IMG/VR virus record: IMGVR_UViG_3300025141_000016
Location: 1 to 64,000 of that record
Length of the DNA stretch: 64,000 nucleotides
Source of the DNA: a virus
Reading direction: 5' to 3' (one strand)
Position numbers and translations under genes: made by a program. Every line of letters begins with the position of its first letter. Positions within the stretch are counted from its first letter, which is position 1. The notes below the pieces were generated by a model, which saw nothing but the letters and a program-made list of their open reading frames with translations, ran no database searches and had not been told where the DNA came from. Below, piece by piece: positions 34,835-44,600 of this stretch.

Positions 34835-35080
34835 CTACTTGCTATGGGACACGAACTCGTTGAGGCGCTGGGCCGTCGAGATCACTTCTTCTGTGGTGTA
34901 GAAGGTCTGGTGGGGGTTTTCTGTATCCTTGTCCTTGTCCTCCCGCGCCATGTGTGCGTTGGTTTCAAGGATGGACTGGGCCAGATGCAGCAGGTCGAAC
35001 CTCATCTCGTAAGGGTTCCGGCGACCACCGACGTTAGGATTTTCATTGGCGTGAACGGGCGTAGGGATCTGGGAAGGCAT
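34835..35080 (-). CDS. Small antisense protein, unknown
   Basis: The 81-residue protein starts after CGGAGTAAGCT and ends six bases before the next antisense gene starts. It is helical and acidic in the second half (TEEVISTAQRLNEFV). A GT dinucleotide run of nine units lies just upstream of its start (35093-35110). Confidence 0.6.
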   Translation of the reverse strand: MPSQIPTPVHANENPNVGGRRNPYEMRFDLLHLAQSILETNAHMAREDKDKDTENPHQTFYTTEEVISTAQRLNEFVSHSK

Positions 35081-35130
35081 AGCTTACTCCGCGTGTGTGT
35101 GTGTGTGTGTGCCCCCGGAGGGGCACACCA

Positions 35131-36297
35131 CTATACCCCGGCAGCACTCCCCCACACCCCGGCGTAGTCCTCGGGAACCTCTTTCTGGACACGGACTCCG
35201 CGCATTATGGGTCCGGCATAGGATCCCCGTGAGTCGTGGGCCACGATGGGAGGAATGGAGGAGGCTTTGATGCCGAACATCTCGGCCACCTTTGCGTGGT
35301 CCATGACCCGAGCGAAGGATGCAATCGTGGGTTTCAGACCCTCCAGACCTTCCTGTAGGGTCAAGGCTCGGTAGGGGAGGGGGACGTTCTGCATCGCCCA
35401 ATAGACTTGGGGCCATTGGGAGGTCCGGTACACGATGTAGATTCCCGTCACGAAGGGGGTGCCTCCCCCTTCCTTGGTGCCCGAGTGGTAAGCCAGGGTT
35501 CCGACTTGCTGGATGCACAGTTGCTCGTGCGGGGGGAGTCCGATCTTCCGGTCGATTCCTTGGGCGGTCCACACAAGTTCGATGGCGTGGTGCATCGTGG
35601 AAACTCGGAGCAGGGCAGTCCCGAGGGGGCCTAACTTCCCCTTGTGGGTCATCATCCTGACCTCGGAGAGTTCGTCAGCCGAGAACATCTCTGGGGACAG
35701 CGTGCGGAACCTCGTCTCCTCCGAGGCCAGCAAGAGGCGAGGGTCCAGCTTCTTGTTGGAGTAGATGTGCTGGCCGAAAGCGTCCCCTTTCTTCCTGGCG
35801 GCAAGGAACAGCCGTCTCCGAACACTACGGGACACTCCTGCCATGAGCCCGGTGGAGCCGAGGTATTCACGACCTTTCAGCATCGTGACGGCGAACACCG
35901 CTGGGTGCGTGTAGGCGTTGCCCATGATGTTGGCGGCGGTGAGGATGTTGTCTACGGAGATCCCCCCGCAGAAGTCGATGTGGGCGGTGTTGTAGGGGAT
36001 GCTCATGGAGGCCACGTCTGCCAGATCCCCCGTGATTCCATTGATGGTGGGATAGCCGTCCTTGCACCAGTCGATGAGGAAGGGGTCACGGTCTACAGCG
36101 GTGACCGTGCTCATGTCGAATCCGAGTCCGTTGAGGACGGCGAGATCCCCTCCTTCCCCGGCCAGGACCAAAGTCCCTCGGTAGGGGAGACGGGATGCTT
36201 CCGCGAACTCGCGGAGGGCGACCCAAGCACGGAACCGAATCAGTTTCTTGCCGGGGCTGTCCCCTTTGTAGGTGGTTTCTTTGGCGGCAGCGGACAT
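35131..36297 (-). CDS. SAM-dependent methyltransferase-like protein
   Basis: The 388-residue protein has a Rossmann-type nucleotide-binding start: TLVLAGEGGDLAVLN (residues 42-56), then VTAVDRDPFLIDWC, where an acidic residue ends the second strand as expected for S-adenosylmethionine binding. Next comes a HIDFCGG segment in the place of motif IV. The remainder does not match a specific DNA methyltransferase family by eye, so the substrate (DNA, RNA or protein) is unknown. The start follows GAGTAGGAGTTCCT. A methyltransferase in an antisense accessory block would fit host-defence evasion (inference). Confidence 0.6.
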   Translation of the reverse strand: MSAAAKETTYKGDSPGKKLIRFRAWVALREFAEASRLPYRGTLVLAGEGGDLAVLNGLGFDMSTVTAVDRDPFLIDWCKDGYPTINGITGDLADVASMSIPYNTAHIDFCGGISVDNILTAANIMGNAYTHPAVFAVTMLKGREYLGSTGLMAGVSRSVRRRLFLAARKKGDAFGQHIYSNKKLDPRLLLASEETRFRTLSPEMFSADELSEVRMMTHKGKLGPLGTALLRVSTMHHAIELVWTAQGIDRKIGLPPHEQLCIQQVGTLAYHSGTKEGGGTPFVTGIYIVYRTSQWPQVYWAMQNVPLPYRALTLQEGLEGLKPTIASFARVMDHAKVAEMFGIKASSIPPIVAHDSRGSYAGPIMRGVRVQKEVPEDYAGVWGSAAGV

Positions 36298-36305
36298 AGG
36301 AACTC

Positions 36306-36848
36306 CTACTCGGATGGAGAGGTGGAGGGATGGTGGGCTCCCTGATGGAGCAGTCGCTCTCCGTCAGGGGAGACGAGATAGGAGTCTTCGTCCATGTGAA
36401 GGTGGCCCTTCCAGAACGGTTCCTTCAACTGGATGACGTTTGTGGGCTTCCCATTGGACGCATCGCTGTAGATGCCGTTCCCGTGGCGGGTCACCTCTCG
36501 GAACTCCCCCGGCAACGTCTTGGAGGGGTCAATGAAGTGAGGGGCGACCGACGGAAGGGTAGACCAGAAAGAGGTGAGGTCTTTGGCCGACATACCGGTC
36601 CACCAGACCCAATGGCGATAGCCATACTCTTCCACCAAGAACAGGACTGCTTGGTCTTTAGTGCTGACCACCGATAGAGGGAAGTCTGCACTGTCGAAGC
36701 CGTGGGGTGCTTCCGTGGAGGCGTTTTCTTGCCATCCGTGGGGTTCCACTTGTTCTGCGGCCCAATCGCAGGCTGCGTCAAACGCATAGCGACGGGTGCC
36801 TCCGTTCATCCACCAAAAGCGGTGGAGGGTAATGGTTTGGGGTTTCAT
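36306..36848 (-). CDS. Antisense protein of unknown function
   Basis: The ATG at 36848 is chosen for CTGGAGCACCCC just upstream; the frame stays open to 37175 but overlaps two real genes there. The 180-residue protein is Trp-rich (FWWMNGG, YRHWVWWTGM) and has the look of a compact enzyme-like or binding domain, but no family is recognised. Confidence 0.65.
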   Translation of the reverse strand: MKPQTITLHRFWWMNGGTRRYAFDAACDWAAEQVEPHGWQENASTEAPHGFDSADFPLSVVSTKDQAVLFLVEEYGYRHWVWWTGMSAKDLTSFWSTLPSVAPHFIDPSKTLPGEFREVTRHGNGIYSDASNGKPTNVIQLKEPFWKGHLHMDEDSYLVSPDGERLLHQGAHHPSTSPSE

Positions 36849-36862
36849 GGGGTGCTCCAGAT

Positions 36863-37009
36863 TCATGCTGCCGGGAGGGCGATTGCCTTCCCGTCGATGG
36901 TGATGTTGGTGATGGTGTGGCCTGCTTCGCGGAGTACCGCGATGGCTTGCTCCAAGGCCCACCCCTTTGGGAGAGGGGCCTTGCCTTTGTCGGTGTGAAT
37001 GATGGTCAT
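36863..37009 (-). CDS. Very small antisense protein, 48 residues
   Basis: MTIIHTDKGKAPLPKGW... starts at 37009, preceded by CAGGAGCAGCCCC, and its ATG overlaps the stop of the gene upstream (ATGA). The ending ITIDGKAIALPAA suggests a small folded strand-helix-strand protein. Function unknown. Confidence 0.65.
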   Translation of the reverse strand: MTIIHTDKGKAPLPKGWALEQAIAVLREAGHTITNITIDGKAIALPAA

Positions 37010-37650
37010 GGGGCTGCTCCTGGCTGGAAGGACACCGACCACACTTGGGATTGGGGGGAAGTCCCCCGACCTGCAAGCAACTCACGGTAGGCTCCGATGA
37101 GGGCTTCCAAGTGCTCGGTGTTTCGTTTGGCCACCCACTCCATCTCGGGGGGGCAGAACAGGGAACGGGGGTCATCCTCGACAGATTCAGCCAGCGCCCT
37201 CTGCACCCGGAAGAACATCGCCGTCAAGATGGGGGGCGGGATGTAGAGGATCTCTTCTTCTTCTGTGTATTCGTCGGGGTCGTGGAGTTTCCGGCCTTCC
37301 GCGATTCGCCCTATGACAAGGGCTTGAACCTCATAGGCACGCTTACCCCACACCTCACCCATCTTTGGGATGATGCCATCGTCGTGGAGGTCCAGGGCGT
37401 GGAAGACTGCTCCGATAAGTTCGGTGTACACCATGTTCCGCCCTTCCCAGAGGCGTTCAATCCGGCGAAGCAACAGAGGCCACTCGTATTTGATGATGGC
37501 CTCATGGGTCCACCGGCTCCCCCTGGTCTTGTCCGAATCGAACGCCATCAGGTGCAGAATGTCTTGCACCTCCGGTACGGAGAGCAGGACCGTTCCTCGG
37601 TAATCGTGGCGAGGAAGACTGGAAGCGAGGTTTGTGGGGTCGGTTTTCAA
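37006..37650 (-). CDS. Antisense protein of unknown function
   Basis: Starts at TTG 37650 with CGGAGA nearby; no ATG is placed as well. The 214-residue protein is mainly helical, with an acidic TEEEEILYIPPP segment in the middle. It begins about 40 bases after a perfect 14-bp inverted repeat. No family recognised. Confidence 0.6.
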   Translation of the reverse strand: MKTDPTNLASSLPRHDYRGTVLLSVPEVQDILHLMAFDSDKTRGSRWTHEAIIKYEWPLLLRRIERLWEGRNMVYTELIGAVFHALDLHDDGIIPKMGEVWGKRAYEVQALVIGRIAEGRKLHDPDEYTEEEEILYIPPPILTAMFFRVQRALAESVEDDPRSLFCPPEMEWVAKRNTEHLEALIGAYRELLAGRGTSPQSQVWSVSFQPGAAP

Positions 37651-37688
37651 TGAAGTCTCCGATGGCCTCTCAATGAGGCGCGGGTAAA

Positions 37689-37723
37689 CGTATGGGAGGC
37701 ACAGGGTATGTGCCTCCCATACG
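37689..37723. repeat. Perfect 14-bp inverted repeat with 7-base loop
   Basis: CGTATGGGAGGCAC - AGGGTAT - GTGCCTCCCATACG. It lies between two antisense genes and overlaps the end of a 50-bp element. A terminator or attenuator for the antisense transcript is the likely role. Confidence 0.85.
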
Positions 37724-37768
37724 GAGATAGGTGGGGGGTTTGAACCCCCTTGTGGTTCAAGAGTTGAA
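37719..37768 (-). repeat. 50-bp tRNA-3'-like element, copy 1
   Basis: Minus strand: TTCAACT, 12 bases, GGGGG-TTCAAAC-CCCCC (a perfect T-arm), 7 bases, then TCTCCGTAT. Same layout and length as copies at 38695 and 60235. Its upstream end includes the end of the 37757 gene. Confidence 0.6.
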
Positions 37769-38164
37769 CTTTGTCTTGGGCATCTTCCCGCCCTGTGCTT
37801 TCAGGCCGTTCCTGACCTGATCAACGGTGAACTTGTAGCGCCCACCTCTCGGGCCGATTCCGACGAGGGGGTACTTGGGGCGGCTCGTCTTGATCCCCGA
37901 AACCGTGTAGATGGTTCCGTTCCCGCATCGGAAGGGTGCTCCCCAGCAATCGGGGGGGATCCCCAGGCGTGTGGCTGTGGCAGCGAAGTCAGCAGGAGCC
38001 CCGTCCGTGGCGACGGTGACGAACTCCCACTTCATAGTTAGTCGATCCCCACTCCAGCGGTAGGGGCCTTGGGTGAGCATCAGACCATACTTGGACGCGA
38101 CCTCTTCAAGCGCGTCCTTGGCTTCGGCGGAAAGAATCTTGGCGGTTTCTCGGTCAAAGGACAT
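37757..38164 (-). CDS. Small antisense protein, unknown
   Basis: The ATG at 38164 is chosen for CACGGAGAAGCCC; it overlaps the end of the preceding antisense gene by 11 bases. The 135-residue protein has an N-terminal helix (AKILSAEAKDALEEVASKYG) and a basic beta-type end (RGGRYKFTVDQV). No family recognised. Confidence 0.65.
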   Translation of the reverse strand: MSFDRETAKILSAEAKDALEEVASKYGLMLTQGPYRWSGDRLTMKWEFVTVATDGAPADFAATATRLGIPPDCWGAPFRCGNGTIYTVSGIKTSRPKYPLVGIGPRGGRYKFTVDQVRNGLKAQGGKMPKTKFNS

Positions 38165-38660
38165 GGGCTTCTCCGTGGGTGTGGCTGTGGATGTGGTGGA
38201 TAGAGGTAGGGTCAAAAACAACGACCTCCCCCTCGTCGTGGGGAGTCTCGATTCCGGCGTGTCCGTGTGCGAGAAAGACCGCCCGTACCTTCCGGGCAGC
38301 GTGTTCTCGTTCCTCTGCCGTCCCTTTGACGGTGGTCATCCTCCACCACTGATCGTCGGCCAAGGTGAAAACCGTCTTGTGGAATAGCCGTTCGGCCTCG
38401 GTGGAGGGCTCAACGGGGGTAAGTGACCCCCGTTTGAGGAAGTAGGGGTATGGGAGGTAGGCGAAGGTGCTGGTGTCCACTACGACTTCCAGCACCACTT
38501 CCCCGCAAGCCCGCGCCCGAGAAATACTGGCGGTGAGGTAGAAACCCCAGCCAAAATCGCCCGGATCTCGGGTTCTCGGGGCCTCCAAGTCCACGCCCCC
38601 TGCCAAGATCGAGGCGGCTCGTTCCCGGCTTGTGCCGTGGTAAAGGGTGCGGAATCCCAT
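38154..38660 (-). CDS. ADP-ribosyltransferase-like protein
   Basis: The ATG at 38660 follows CAGGAGATTTC; a frame extension to 38696 has no site. The 168-residue protein opens TLYHGTS (residues 5-11), the NAD-binding His motif of the H-Y-E type of ART fold. DFGWGFYLTAS (35-45) follows, with the aromatic motif as in DUF3990-like proteins, and FDPTSIHHI near the end. Such enzymes transfer ADP-ribose to host proteins or nucleic acids. Catalytic activity is not certain because the third acidic residue cannot be fixed by eye. It is the first gene of the antisense block. Confidence 0.7.
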   Translation of the reverse strand: MGFRTLYHGTSRERAASILAGGVDLEAPRTRDPGDFGWGFYLTASISRARACGEVVLEVVVDTSTFAYLPYPYFLKRGSLTPVEPSTEAERLFHKTVFTLADDQWWRMTTVKGTAEEREHAARKVRAVFLAHGHAGIETPHDEGEVVVFDPTSIHHIHSHTHGEAHVL

Positions 38661-38694
38661 GAAATCTCCTGATGGCGGGGGGTGCTTACCCTCC

Positions 38695-38744
38695 ATACGG
38701 AGATACCGGGGCGAGTTGAACCCCCCTACGGCAAATCAGTTGAA
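38695..38744 (-). repeat. 50-bp tRNA-3'-like element, copy 2
   Basis: Minus strand: TTCAACT, 12 bases, GGGGG-TTCAACT-CGCCC, 7 bases, TCTCCGTAT, ending 34 bases before the ART-like gene. Same 50-bp layout as copies 1 and 3. Confidence 0.6.
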
Positions 38745-38761
38745 ATCAGTCGGGGTGTTGT

Positions 38762-38776
38762 CGGTGGCCCGTCTAT
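38762..38776 (+). promoter_or_regulatory. Putative late promoter motif CGGTGG-N5-CTAT
   Basis: One mismatch in the first box, followed by ACCC; about 40 bases upstream of the ATG at 38817. It lies back to back with the antisense block. Confidence 0.5.
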
Positions 38777-38816
38777 ACCCCTCCGGGGGTAGGGTTCGTC
38801 TTGGAGGCCCGATTCG

Positions 38817-40493
38817 ATGGCAGCCGAAATACGAAGTAGTATCCCTGCTAAACCAACGCTTGATAGCGTTAGCCGGGACGATCTTGCGCTCGCGGAAGTA
38901 GTTACCGTTGAGCAAAAGCCTCCCGTGGTGGGGACAACTTGGGCGTGGACCTTGGTCTACGTCCCCGAGGGCAGCGCGGCTGTTCTCACTCCTCCAGCGG
39001 CGGTAACCACTTCTGGACCCATGGATTTCACCGTGGACCGCGTGGGGTCGTACCTCGTTCGCCTTGTCGTGGACGCAGGACTTCCGACGGAGAGCACCCA
39101 GTATGTGCGTCTCCGGGCGCTGACCGCTTCTCTGGGCCTCAAACTGGTGGCTGCGGGGGAACGACGGGACGCGACGGGAGTGATTCCCGTTGACGTGGAC
39201 ACCGAGGGGTGGGCCAACGAGCAGAACTTCAATCTCTTGGCCTTGGAAACGGCTGCGGCAACTGACCCCCTTGCAGATGTTCTCGTTGTCGGGAACATCA
39301 CGGGCGGGACCGACATTCTGATGACGACCGGCGACAGGATCGTTGGTCAAACGCATGTGGTGGTCGCCTCTACCGGGGCAGGCACCAACATCGTGCTGAA
39401 CCCCGATGCCACAGGGTCGGTTGTCGTCAACGGTAAACTCACCGTCACCGGACTCATCGATCCCACTGGGGTCATCTTCGATGAAGCGGCAAGCCCTACT
39501 GTGGTGGGAACCAAGGGCGGCCTCTTTGTCTCGGACGGCAGCGGAGCCCTGACCCAGAACCACCTTTACTACCAGCCCACGGGCGCGGGTGTTCCGGTAG
39601 ACCTTTCCCACGCTCATGCAGCGGAGAGTCTGGCGGATACCCTGGTAGCCGGAAACACCACGGGTGCCACTGACCTCGTTGTTTCGGCAGGCCAGCAGAT
39701 CCAAGGTCAGACCAAGATTATCTTGGACGAAGGCCCCGATGTAGCAGGGGCGGCGAACAAGGGTGCCCTCTTTGTCTCTGATGGGTCGGGTGCGTATGTC
39801 GCCAACGAACTTTACTTCCAGCCCACTGTTGGCGTGGCGGTCAACCTCTCTCATGCCCACGCTGCGAACACCCTGTCTGCCGTCCTGGCAGCCGGAAACA
39901 CCACGGGTGGGACCAACATCCAGATCACCGCTGGCGATTCGATTATCGACCAGACGCGGATCGTGCTCAACGAAGCAGCCTCTCCCACAGTCGTCGCCAC
40001 CGAGGGTGGCCTCTTTGTCTCCGACGGGACGGGGGGTTTGGAACAAAACGAGCCCTACTACAAGAATGATGCTGGGAACGACAGGCGCATCCTCCACGTC
40101 CCCGCTGGTGACCCTGCCTACCTGATCCCCTACAACATCAACATGCCCGATGTGCCCAACGACACGGTGCAGTACCAAGGGTGGGTTCCTACCGCCTGTG
40201 TTCTCCAAGCAGTGCGGGCCATGATGGTGACCCTCAACACCCAAGGGAACTACACGCTCGCTGTGACCAACGTGGCTTCCGGTAACACCTGCCTCTCCAC
40301 AGCGACCTTCGACATGAACGGCCTCGTTGCGGGTGGGGTGACTGATGTGGCTCTCACGGGGACGCCAGCGGATCTTGCCTTTAGTGCGCCGGGTGGGGCA
40401 ACGGCGGGCCGATGGAATGTTTCTCTTGTTTCCGATGATGCCGCCTTCGATGGGTCGGACATATACATCGAACTCGTCTTTGGAGTGCCCTAA
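38817..40493 (+). CDS. Fibre/appendage protein with internal repeats
   Basis: The 558-residue protein starts after CTTGGAGGCCCG. After an N-terminal domain (to about residue 150) come three repeats of about 90 residues, each built around GNTTGGT and GGLFVSDGSG (Gly-Gly-Leu-Phe-Val-Ser-Asp), typical of trimeric fibre shafts. A C-terminal domain starts near IPYNINMPDVPNDTVQY. N- and C-terminal domains are paralogous to those of the 1726-residue protein at 41.7 kb, so both may attach at the same site and bind similar ligands. Its last base overlaps the next start (TAATG). Confidence 0.75.
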   Translation: MAAEIRSSIPAKPTLDSVSRDDLALAEVVTVEQKPPVVGTTWAWTLVYVPEGSAAVLTPPAAVTTSGPMDFTVDRVGSYLVRLVVDAGLPTESTQYVRLRALTASLGLKLVAAGERRDATGVIPVDVDTEGWANEQNFNLLALETAAATDPLADVLVVGNITGGTDILMTTGDRIVGQTHVVVASTGAGTNIVLNPDATGSVVVNGKLTVTGLIDPTGVIFDEAASPTVVGTKGGLFVSDGSGALTQNHLYYQPTGAGVPVDLSHAHAAESLADTLVAGNTTGATDLVVSAGQQIQGQTKIILDEGPDVAGAANKGALFVSDGSGAYVANELYFQPTVGVAVNLSHAHAANTLSAVLAAGNTTGGTNIQITAGDSIIDQTRIVLNEAASPTVVATEGGLFVSDGTGGLEQNEPYYKNDAGNDRRILHVPAGDPAYLIPYNINMPDVPNDTVQYQGWVPTACVLQAVRAMMVTLNTQGNYTLAVTNVASGNTCLSTATFDMNGLVAGGVTDVALTGTPADLAFSAPGGATAGRWNVSLVSDDAAFDGSDIYIELVFGVP

Positions 40494-41689
40494 TGCCTGC
40501 ATCACCATGGTCTGCCGCTGTTCGCGCTAACGTCTTCCTGGCCCCCGGAGCCCAACGGGACGCTGCGTTCCGTCTACGGACGAGTCAACCCACCGATGTC
40601 TTTGCTGGTGACTGTGACCAGAGCCTCAACCTCCTCGTATTTGAGGATGTGCTCACAGGCGGTGGCACCACCTCTTACATCAGTGCCCAAGCTGGGGTCA
40701 GGATGCAGACGGCGGCTGCGGCGGGGGACAGGGTGGTTCGCCAATCCAGAGAGTATGTGCGCTATCTCCCCGGAAAGAGCCAGATGGTGATGGTTTCCGT
40801 TGACTTCCAGGGAAGCACGGCAAACGTGATCAAGAGGGCGGGCTACTTCGATGACAACTCCACTGGATACGGCGCGGGGATGTACTTCTATGTCGATGCA
40901 GGTGGGATCAAGACAGGCCACCGCGTAGGTGCATCGGACACCCTGGTAGATCAGGTCAACTGGAATGTGGACAAGTTGAACGGCGGTGGACCGTCTGGGG
41001 TCACGTTGGACACCACGAAACCACAAACGATGGTCTTCGTCTTCGGGGGGATGGTTCCCTCGGTGATGCGATGGGGTTTCATCCTCGATGGGAACATCGT
41101 TATTTGTCACGAGGAGTTCCAGACCAACACAGCCGCAGGCCCCCAGATGCCTCACCCCTCTCTCCCTGTCCGTTGGGAACTGGAGAGCACCGGGGGTGTT
41201 GGGGAGATGTTCGCTTTCTCGGCCTCGGTCCAATCCGAGGGGGGCTTTGACGACAAGGGACGCGCTTCGGGGCTGCCTCGCAACGCTCCTCTCTCATTGA
41301 CGGCGGTTGGGGTGAAGCCTCTCCTGTCAATCCGGCTGAAGACCTCGTTCAAGCGGGGACAAGTCCATCCTACTTCCCTCTCGGTCCTGGCCGATGGAAG
41401 CGAGAACTACTACTACCTGCTTCTCCTTCGGCCTACTCTGACGGGTGCCACTTTCGCGACTGGGGTGGACCATGTAGAGGGGGACATAGCGGCTACCGCT
41501 TATGGTGGCGGCCATATCGTTGGTAGTGGGTGGGGAGAGGCCGGGAAGGTTCTCAACGTGCCCCTCGACGGCATCCTACTGGGGGCTGATTATGCGGGAA
41601 CGACGGACATTCTGACCTTGGCGGTCAGCCCCGTTGGCACTTCCCCGACTGACTTCTATGCCGCGATCAACTGGCGGGAGTTCATCTGA
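40493..41689 (+). CDS. Tail/adsorption protein
   Basis: The 398-residue protein is coupled by TAATG to the gene before and by TGATG to the one after. It has a beta-rich pattern of alternating hydrophobic residues with RYLPGKSQMVMVSVDFQ (about residues 89-105) and GMYFYVDAGG, recurring in phage tail and adsorption proteins, and a C-terminal NWREFI. It likely sits between the two paralogous fibres in the particle. Precise role unknown. Confidence 0.7.
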   Translation: MPASPWSAAVRANVFLAPGAQRDAAFRLRTSQPTDVFAGDCDQSLNLLVFEDVLTGGGTTSYISAQAGVRMQTAAAAGDRVVRQSREYVRYLPGKSQMVMVSVDFQGSTANVIKRAGYFDDNSTGYGAGMYFYVDAGGIKTGHRVGASDTLVDQVNWNVDKLNGGGPSGVTLDTTKPQTMVFVFGGMVPSVMRWGFILDGNIVICHEEFQTNTAAGPQMPHPSLPVRWELESTGGVGEMFAFSASVQSEGGFDDKGRASGLPRNAPLSLTAVGVKPLLSIRLKTSFKRGQVHPTSLSVLADGSENYYYLLLLRPTLTGATFATGVDHVEGDIAATAYGGGHIVGSGWGEAGKVLNVPLDGILLGADYAGTTDILTLAVSPVGTSPTDFYAAINWREFI

Positions 41690-44600
41690 TGGCTGTTGCG
41701 AGTATCCATAGCCTCCGAAACGGCGCTGACCCGTATACTGGTACGAGTCGGGACGACCTCGCCCTTACGGATGTGGTCACGGTCAATGCTGTTCAGATTG
41801 GCACCGCCTATCAGTGGAGTCTTGCCTACATCCCAGAGGGTTCCGCTGCGGCGTTTTCAGGGAGTGTGGTTGCTCGGAGTCCCGGCACCTTTACCGTAGA
41901 CAGGGAAGGACCGTATCTGGTCCGGCTTGCCCTCACGGCTCCCCAGATCACTGTGAACGCAGTCCTCACGGCGGGGTCAAAGTTCACCATCAATGGCGTA
42001 GACCTAACGGCGGTTGCCGGAGCGTCTACCCCTGGAAGCAACGACTTCTCCGTGGGGAGTGGCACCGTTGCTGGGATCACCGCTGAAATCGAGGCCGCCA
42101 TCAATGATGGTGCCAACTCCTTCACAGGCATCGTCACCGCTTCGGATGCCTCACCGGATGTGGTGTTCTCTCCCGTCGTGGACGGGGTTCCGATCACCAT
42201 CACCCACACTTGGCCTGCCGCAGACGTGACGGTAGGCAACTTGGAGACGGAGCAGTACGTCCGTCTCCGTGCTCTCACAGCCTACGGCGCATTGAAGCTG
42301 GTGGCGGCGGGAGAGAGGTACGACACTCTCCGCGTCCCTGTGGACACCACCTTTGACGGGTGGGCCGACGAGCAGAACTTCAACCTGCTCGCTCTCCTCG
42401 GCCTCGCCAGCGTGACTGCCGCATCCACCCGTGTCCTCTATGTGGACCCGGTGAATGGGGACTACCAGACCATCCAGGCGGCTATCGACTACGCCGATTC
42501 CCAGACACCCTCTATCGCGACCCAGTGGGTTGTTCTGGTTCGTCCTGGGGTCTACGTCGAAGACCTGACCTTTTACCCGTGGGTCAACCTTTTCGGGTGG
42601 CCGGGAGGGGAACAATCCCCCCTTGTCACGGTGCGGAACGCCACGGCGGGGCTCCCTCATCTTATCCACCTGCCGAACCCCACCCACTCCATCAATGTCG
42701 TCAACATCTCTTTTGAGCGTCTTGTCGCAAGTGCCGTCTCTACGTTGCGCCAGACGGGGAGTGGAAGGGCTACCTTTATTCGGTGCTCCTTGCGGGCACA
42801 GGGTACAGGCGTGGCGTATCAGGAGTTCGCGGGCGTTGCCCAGTTCTTTGAGTCCCAGATTTATGGGGGCACCAGCACTCCTGCCGACTACGCCATCCAT
42901 GTCCAGAACGGGGCCAACATCCTTGCCATGCACCGTTGCTCGGTCGAGGGGCGGTCAGGGTTGTTGCTCGGGACGCAGGTCCAAGCTGAAATCCGAGACT
43001 GCTCCATCACAGGTAGCGGTGACTTCGGCATCAACACGAACGCCGACAGCTTGGAAGTCGAATACTGCACCATCCAGAACTCCACCACTTCGGTCGCGTT
43101 CAACCCGGCACCTTTTTCTGGGGCTGCGGGTAGCACCGACACTACTATCCGGTGGTCACGGGTAGGAAACCTCACCGCAGACGGAACCAATGTCTTTGGT
43201 GTGGGTCGCCTCGACCTCGGCTCCACTGAACATGGCACCATCACGCGCACGAATGGTGCAGTCGGTGTGGCCACTGTCCCTGCCGACACCATCTTCTATG
43301 ACAACGCTCTGGTGGCTCATAGCCGCATCGTGAACGCGGTGGAGATCGGGGGCGACCTCACCGCCACGAACGTCCAAGATGCCCTCGATGAGATTTACAC
43401 CTACGCCATCGGGGTGCGGACCCTGGACGATGCCTATGATGGTGGGGTCACCGCTACCGGCGTGGGCCGGACCATCGTTGCTGACCAGGGAGCCGTCCAG
43501 ATCGTGGATGCGGTTGCCCCCTCCGATCCCATCCCACCTGACAACCCCAACGGGAGCCTTGAAGTGGTGGGGGCCATCAAGGTTGGAGGCATCAACAAAC
43601 CGGAAATCACAGTTGACCCCAACCCTTTTGGGAACGGTCCTGCGGTTCATCTGGGACGCGAAATCTGGGCCAATGATGCCCCAAGCGGAAGCACCGCGCT
43701 GATTCTCGGAGATGCCACAGGCTCCCCGATGTTTCACAACTACAACCTCCGAGTGGGAACTCAACACGCTGATGGCGGGGCTCCCCATGGGGTTGGGGAA
43801 CTTTTCCTCCGAGCAGGAGACTCCCACGCCGCAATCAACGCGGGTTCCCTATACATCCAGGCAGGCACGGCAACCCAAGCGGGCGGCGAGGGTGGAGACA
43901 TTTACGTTGTGCCCGGAGGCAGCACCCTGGGGGCTACCGAAGGGTCCATCATCCTCGGAAGACCCCGCACCGCTACTTCTGCAACCCTCACAGCGAACGC
44001 CGCGATGGGTGCGGGGACGGCGACGGCGGGGATTATCCAGTTCGGCATCGACTCGGGGTCTTTCAAGATCACCCTGGCGGGCGGCGAGAACTTGGCAGCC
44101 GTACACGCGCTGTTCAACGCCACGGGAGTTGTGACCACCAATCCAGCCGATGATCCCATCATCCTGACGACGGTGGCCGCAGGCCCAACAGCGGAAGTCT
44201 TCTTCCTCAACGCGGGCGCTGGGGTGGATGCCTCAATCGGCACCTTTTCGGGTCAGCCGATGGTGGCAGGTACTTGGCCTGACACCGTGAAGGTGGATGC
44301 TACTGCTCTGAACGAGATCACCATTGGTGCTGGTGGCACAACCGGTCCTCTGGTCTACAACGCCGAAACCGGGAAGTTGACCGTACCAGGGATGATTGAC
44401 CCCACGGGGATGATCTTCTCCGAGTCCACCTTGGCAGCTACGACAGCCGCAGTGGCCGGGTGGACGGCTGGTAACCAGGGTGCCCTCTTTGTCTCCGATG
44501 GCACAGGGGGTTTGATCGACAACCACCTCTACTACGTCTTCGACACCGGGGCTGCCCTCGACATATCCGGGGGAGGCACTGGGGATGTGGTCGGACCAGC

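Noticed and set aside
35093-35110. GT dinucleotide run as a phase-variation tract
   Set aside because: It lies upstream of the ribosome binding site in an apparently transcribed gap; nine units could vary, but there is no sign it changes a reading frame.
37719-37800. A complete tRNA gene ending in the T-arm-like hairpin
   Set aside because: No matching 5' acceptor strand, D-arm or anticodon arm could be found for any of the three elements; only the 3' half resembles a tRNA.
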